From positions 745,726-809,725 of the forward strand of contig NZ_NKFP01000004.1 in the NCBI RefSeq assembly GCF_002215035.1: 64,000 nucleotides of DNA. Reading direction: 5' to 3'. Of the stretch, positions 63,644 through 64,000 are shown in pieces. The notes under the pieces were generated by a model. The model saw nothing but the letters and a program-made list of their open reading frames with translations. It made no database searches and was not told where the DNA came from. Position 1 is the first letter of the stretch. Every line of letters begins with the position of its first letter. Position numbers and translations under genes: made by a program. The stretch comes from Leptolyngbya ohadii IS1 (GTDB taxonomy: Bacteria; Cyanobacteriota; Cyanobacteriia; Elainellales; Elainellaceae).

Positions 63644-64000
63644 ATGTCCTTCGTTGGTCTTCACATTCATAGCGACTATAGCCTGCTGGATGGCGCGAGT
63701 CAGTTGCCCGAACTCGTCGATCGCGTGCTGGAGCTGGGGATGCCTGCGGTTGCCATTACGGATCATGGCGTGATGTATGGGGCGATCGAGCTGCTGAAGG
63801 TGTGCAAGGGCAAGGGCGTAAAGCCGATTATCGGCAATGAGATGTATGTGATCAACGGCGACATTACCAAGCAGGAGCGTCGTCCAAAGTACCATCAGGT
63901 CGTGCTGGCGAAGAATAAGCAGGGCTACAAGAATCTGGTGAAGCTGACCACGATCTCGCACCTGAAGGGCTACCAGGGGAAGGGGATTTTTGCGCGTCCC
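63644..64000 (+). CDS. dnaE: DNA polymerase III alpha subunit, N-terminal part (runs off the window)
   Basis: 119 residues visible from [20 protein letters not shown]. The PHP domain histidines ([16 protein letters not shown]) and the sequence [12 protein letters not shown] are diagnostic of DnaE. It is the replicative polymerase of the replisome. In many cyanobacteria dnaE is split by an intein into dnaE-N and dnaE-C; this cannot be judged because the split site lies beyond the edge. Confidence 0.95.
   Translation, partial: MSFVGLHIHSDYSLLDGASQLPELVDRVLELGMPAVAITDHGVMYGAIELLKVCKGKGVKPIIGNEMYVINGDITKQERRPKYHQVVLAKNKQGYKNLVKLTTISHLKGYQGKGIFARP

Overview
The window is a piece of a cyanobacterial chromosome, most likely from a filamentous phycobilisome-containing species. 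Evidence: chlG (chlorophyll synthase), ndhA of the NDH-1 complex, two S-type phycobiliprotein lyases, a candidate small PSII assembly protein, several families found almost only in cyanobacteria (DUF2232, DUF4330, TIGR04376, Npun_F0494-like), and the palindrome GCGATCGC (HIP1) scattered through the whole window. I see no tRNA, rRNA, CRISPR, prophage or transposase. The closest relative cannot be named from the sequence alone.

Layout. 1-2.8 kb: a DgcN/DgcA-like pair (DUF1611 protein and an enolase-superfamily epimerase lacking its N-terminal cap) and a methyltransferase. 3-6 kb: a GT2 glycosyltransferase followed by a large GT-C-like membrane protein. 6-20 kb: NAD(P)HX repair enzyme, DUF2232, CobT-like protein, S-type lyase, two solute-binding lipoproteins without permeases, NIL-domain protein, TldD, phosphatase, MBL hydrolase, YciO/YrdC protein, LarC. 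21-33 kb: RsbW-like ATPase, WecG/TagA glycosyltransferase behind a long structured leader, TIGR04376 protein, guaA, cbiD, moaA, rpsD, a zinc-ribbon/pseudokinase/PP2C protein. 33-43 kb: folP, stomatin-like protein, folK, 2Fe-2S protein, cobQ, Nudix, second lyase, cobU, ftsE. 43-49 kb: a PrcA-like subtilase, a divergent gene resembling its prodomain alone, and a Cache-HAMP histidine kinase. 49-54.5 kb: Lrp/LysE pair, rearranged M23 peptidase, AraC regulator, ndhA, sulfiredoxin. 54.6-64 kb: candidate psb35, class A PBP, chlG, M48 peptidase, DUF4330, O-methyltransferase and the start of dnaE. Cobalamin genes (cobT-like, cbiD, cobQ, cobU) are dispersed over about 31 kb, not grouped in an operon.

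The strongest oddities are structural. At 50.28-51.32 kb and 58.29-61.15 kb there are long, almost identical inverted and direct duplications joined at short homologies, including a native 10-bp palindrome and a HIP1 core. They break the M23 and M48 genes and look like fold-back/template-switch products: either amplification or assembly chimeras or a very recent rearrangement. In addition, many spacers carry degenerate short tandem arrays whose period is constant within each array (11, 13 or 15 nt), some continuing in frame inside genes. A C-rich element sits directly before three start codons. Three TTTTCCACA DnaA-type boxes lie 21-22 bp apart downstream of guaA.
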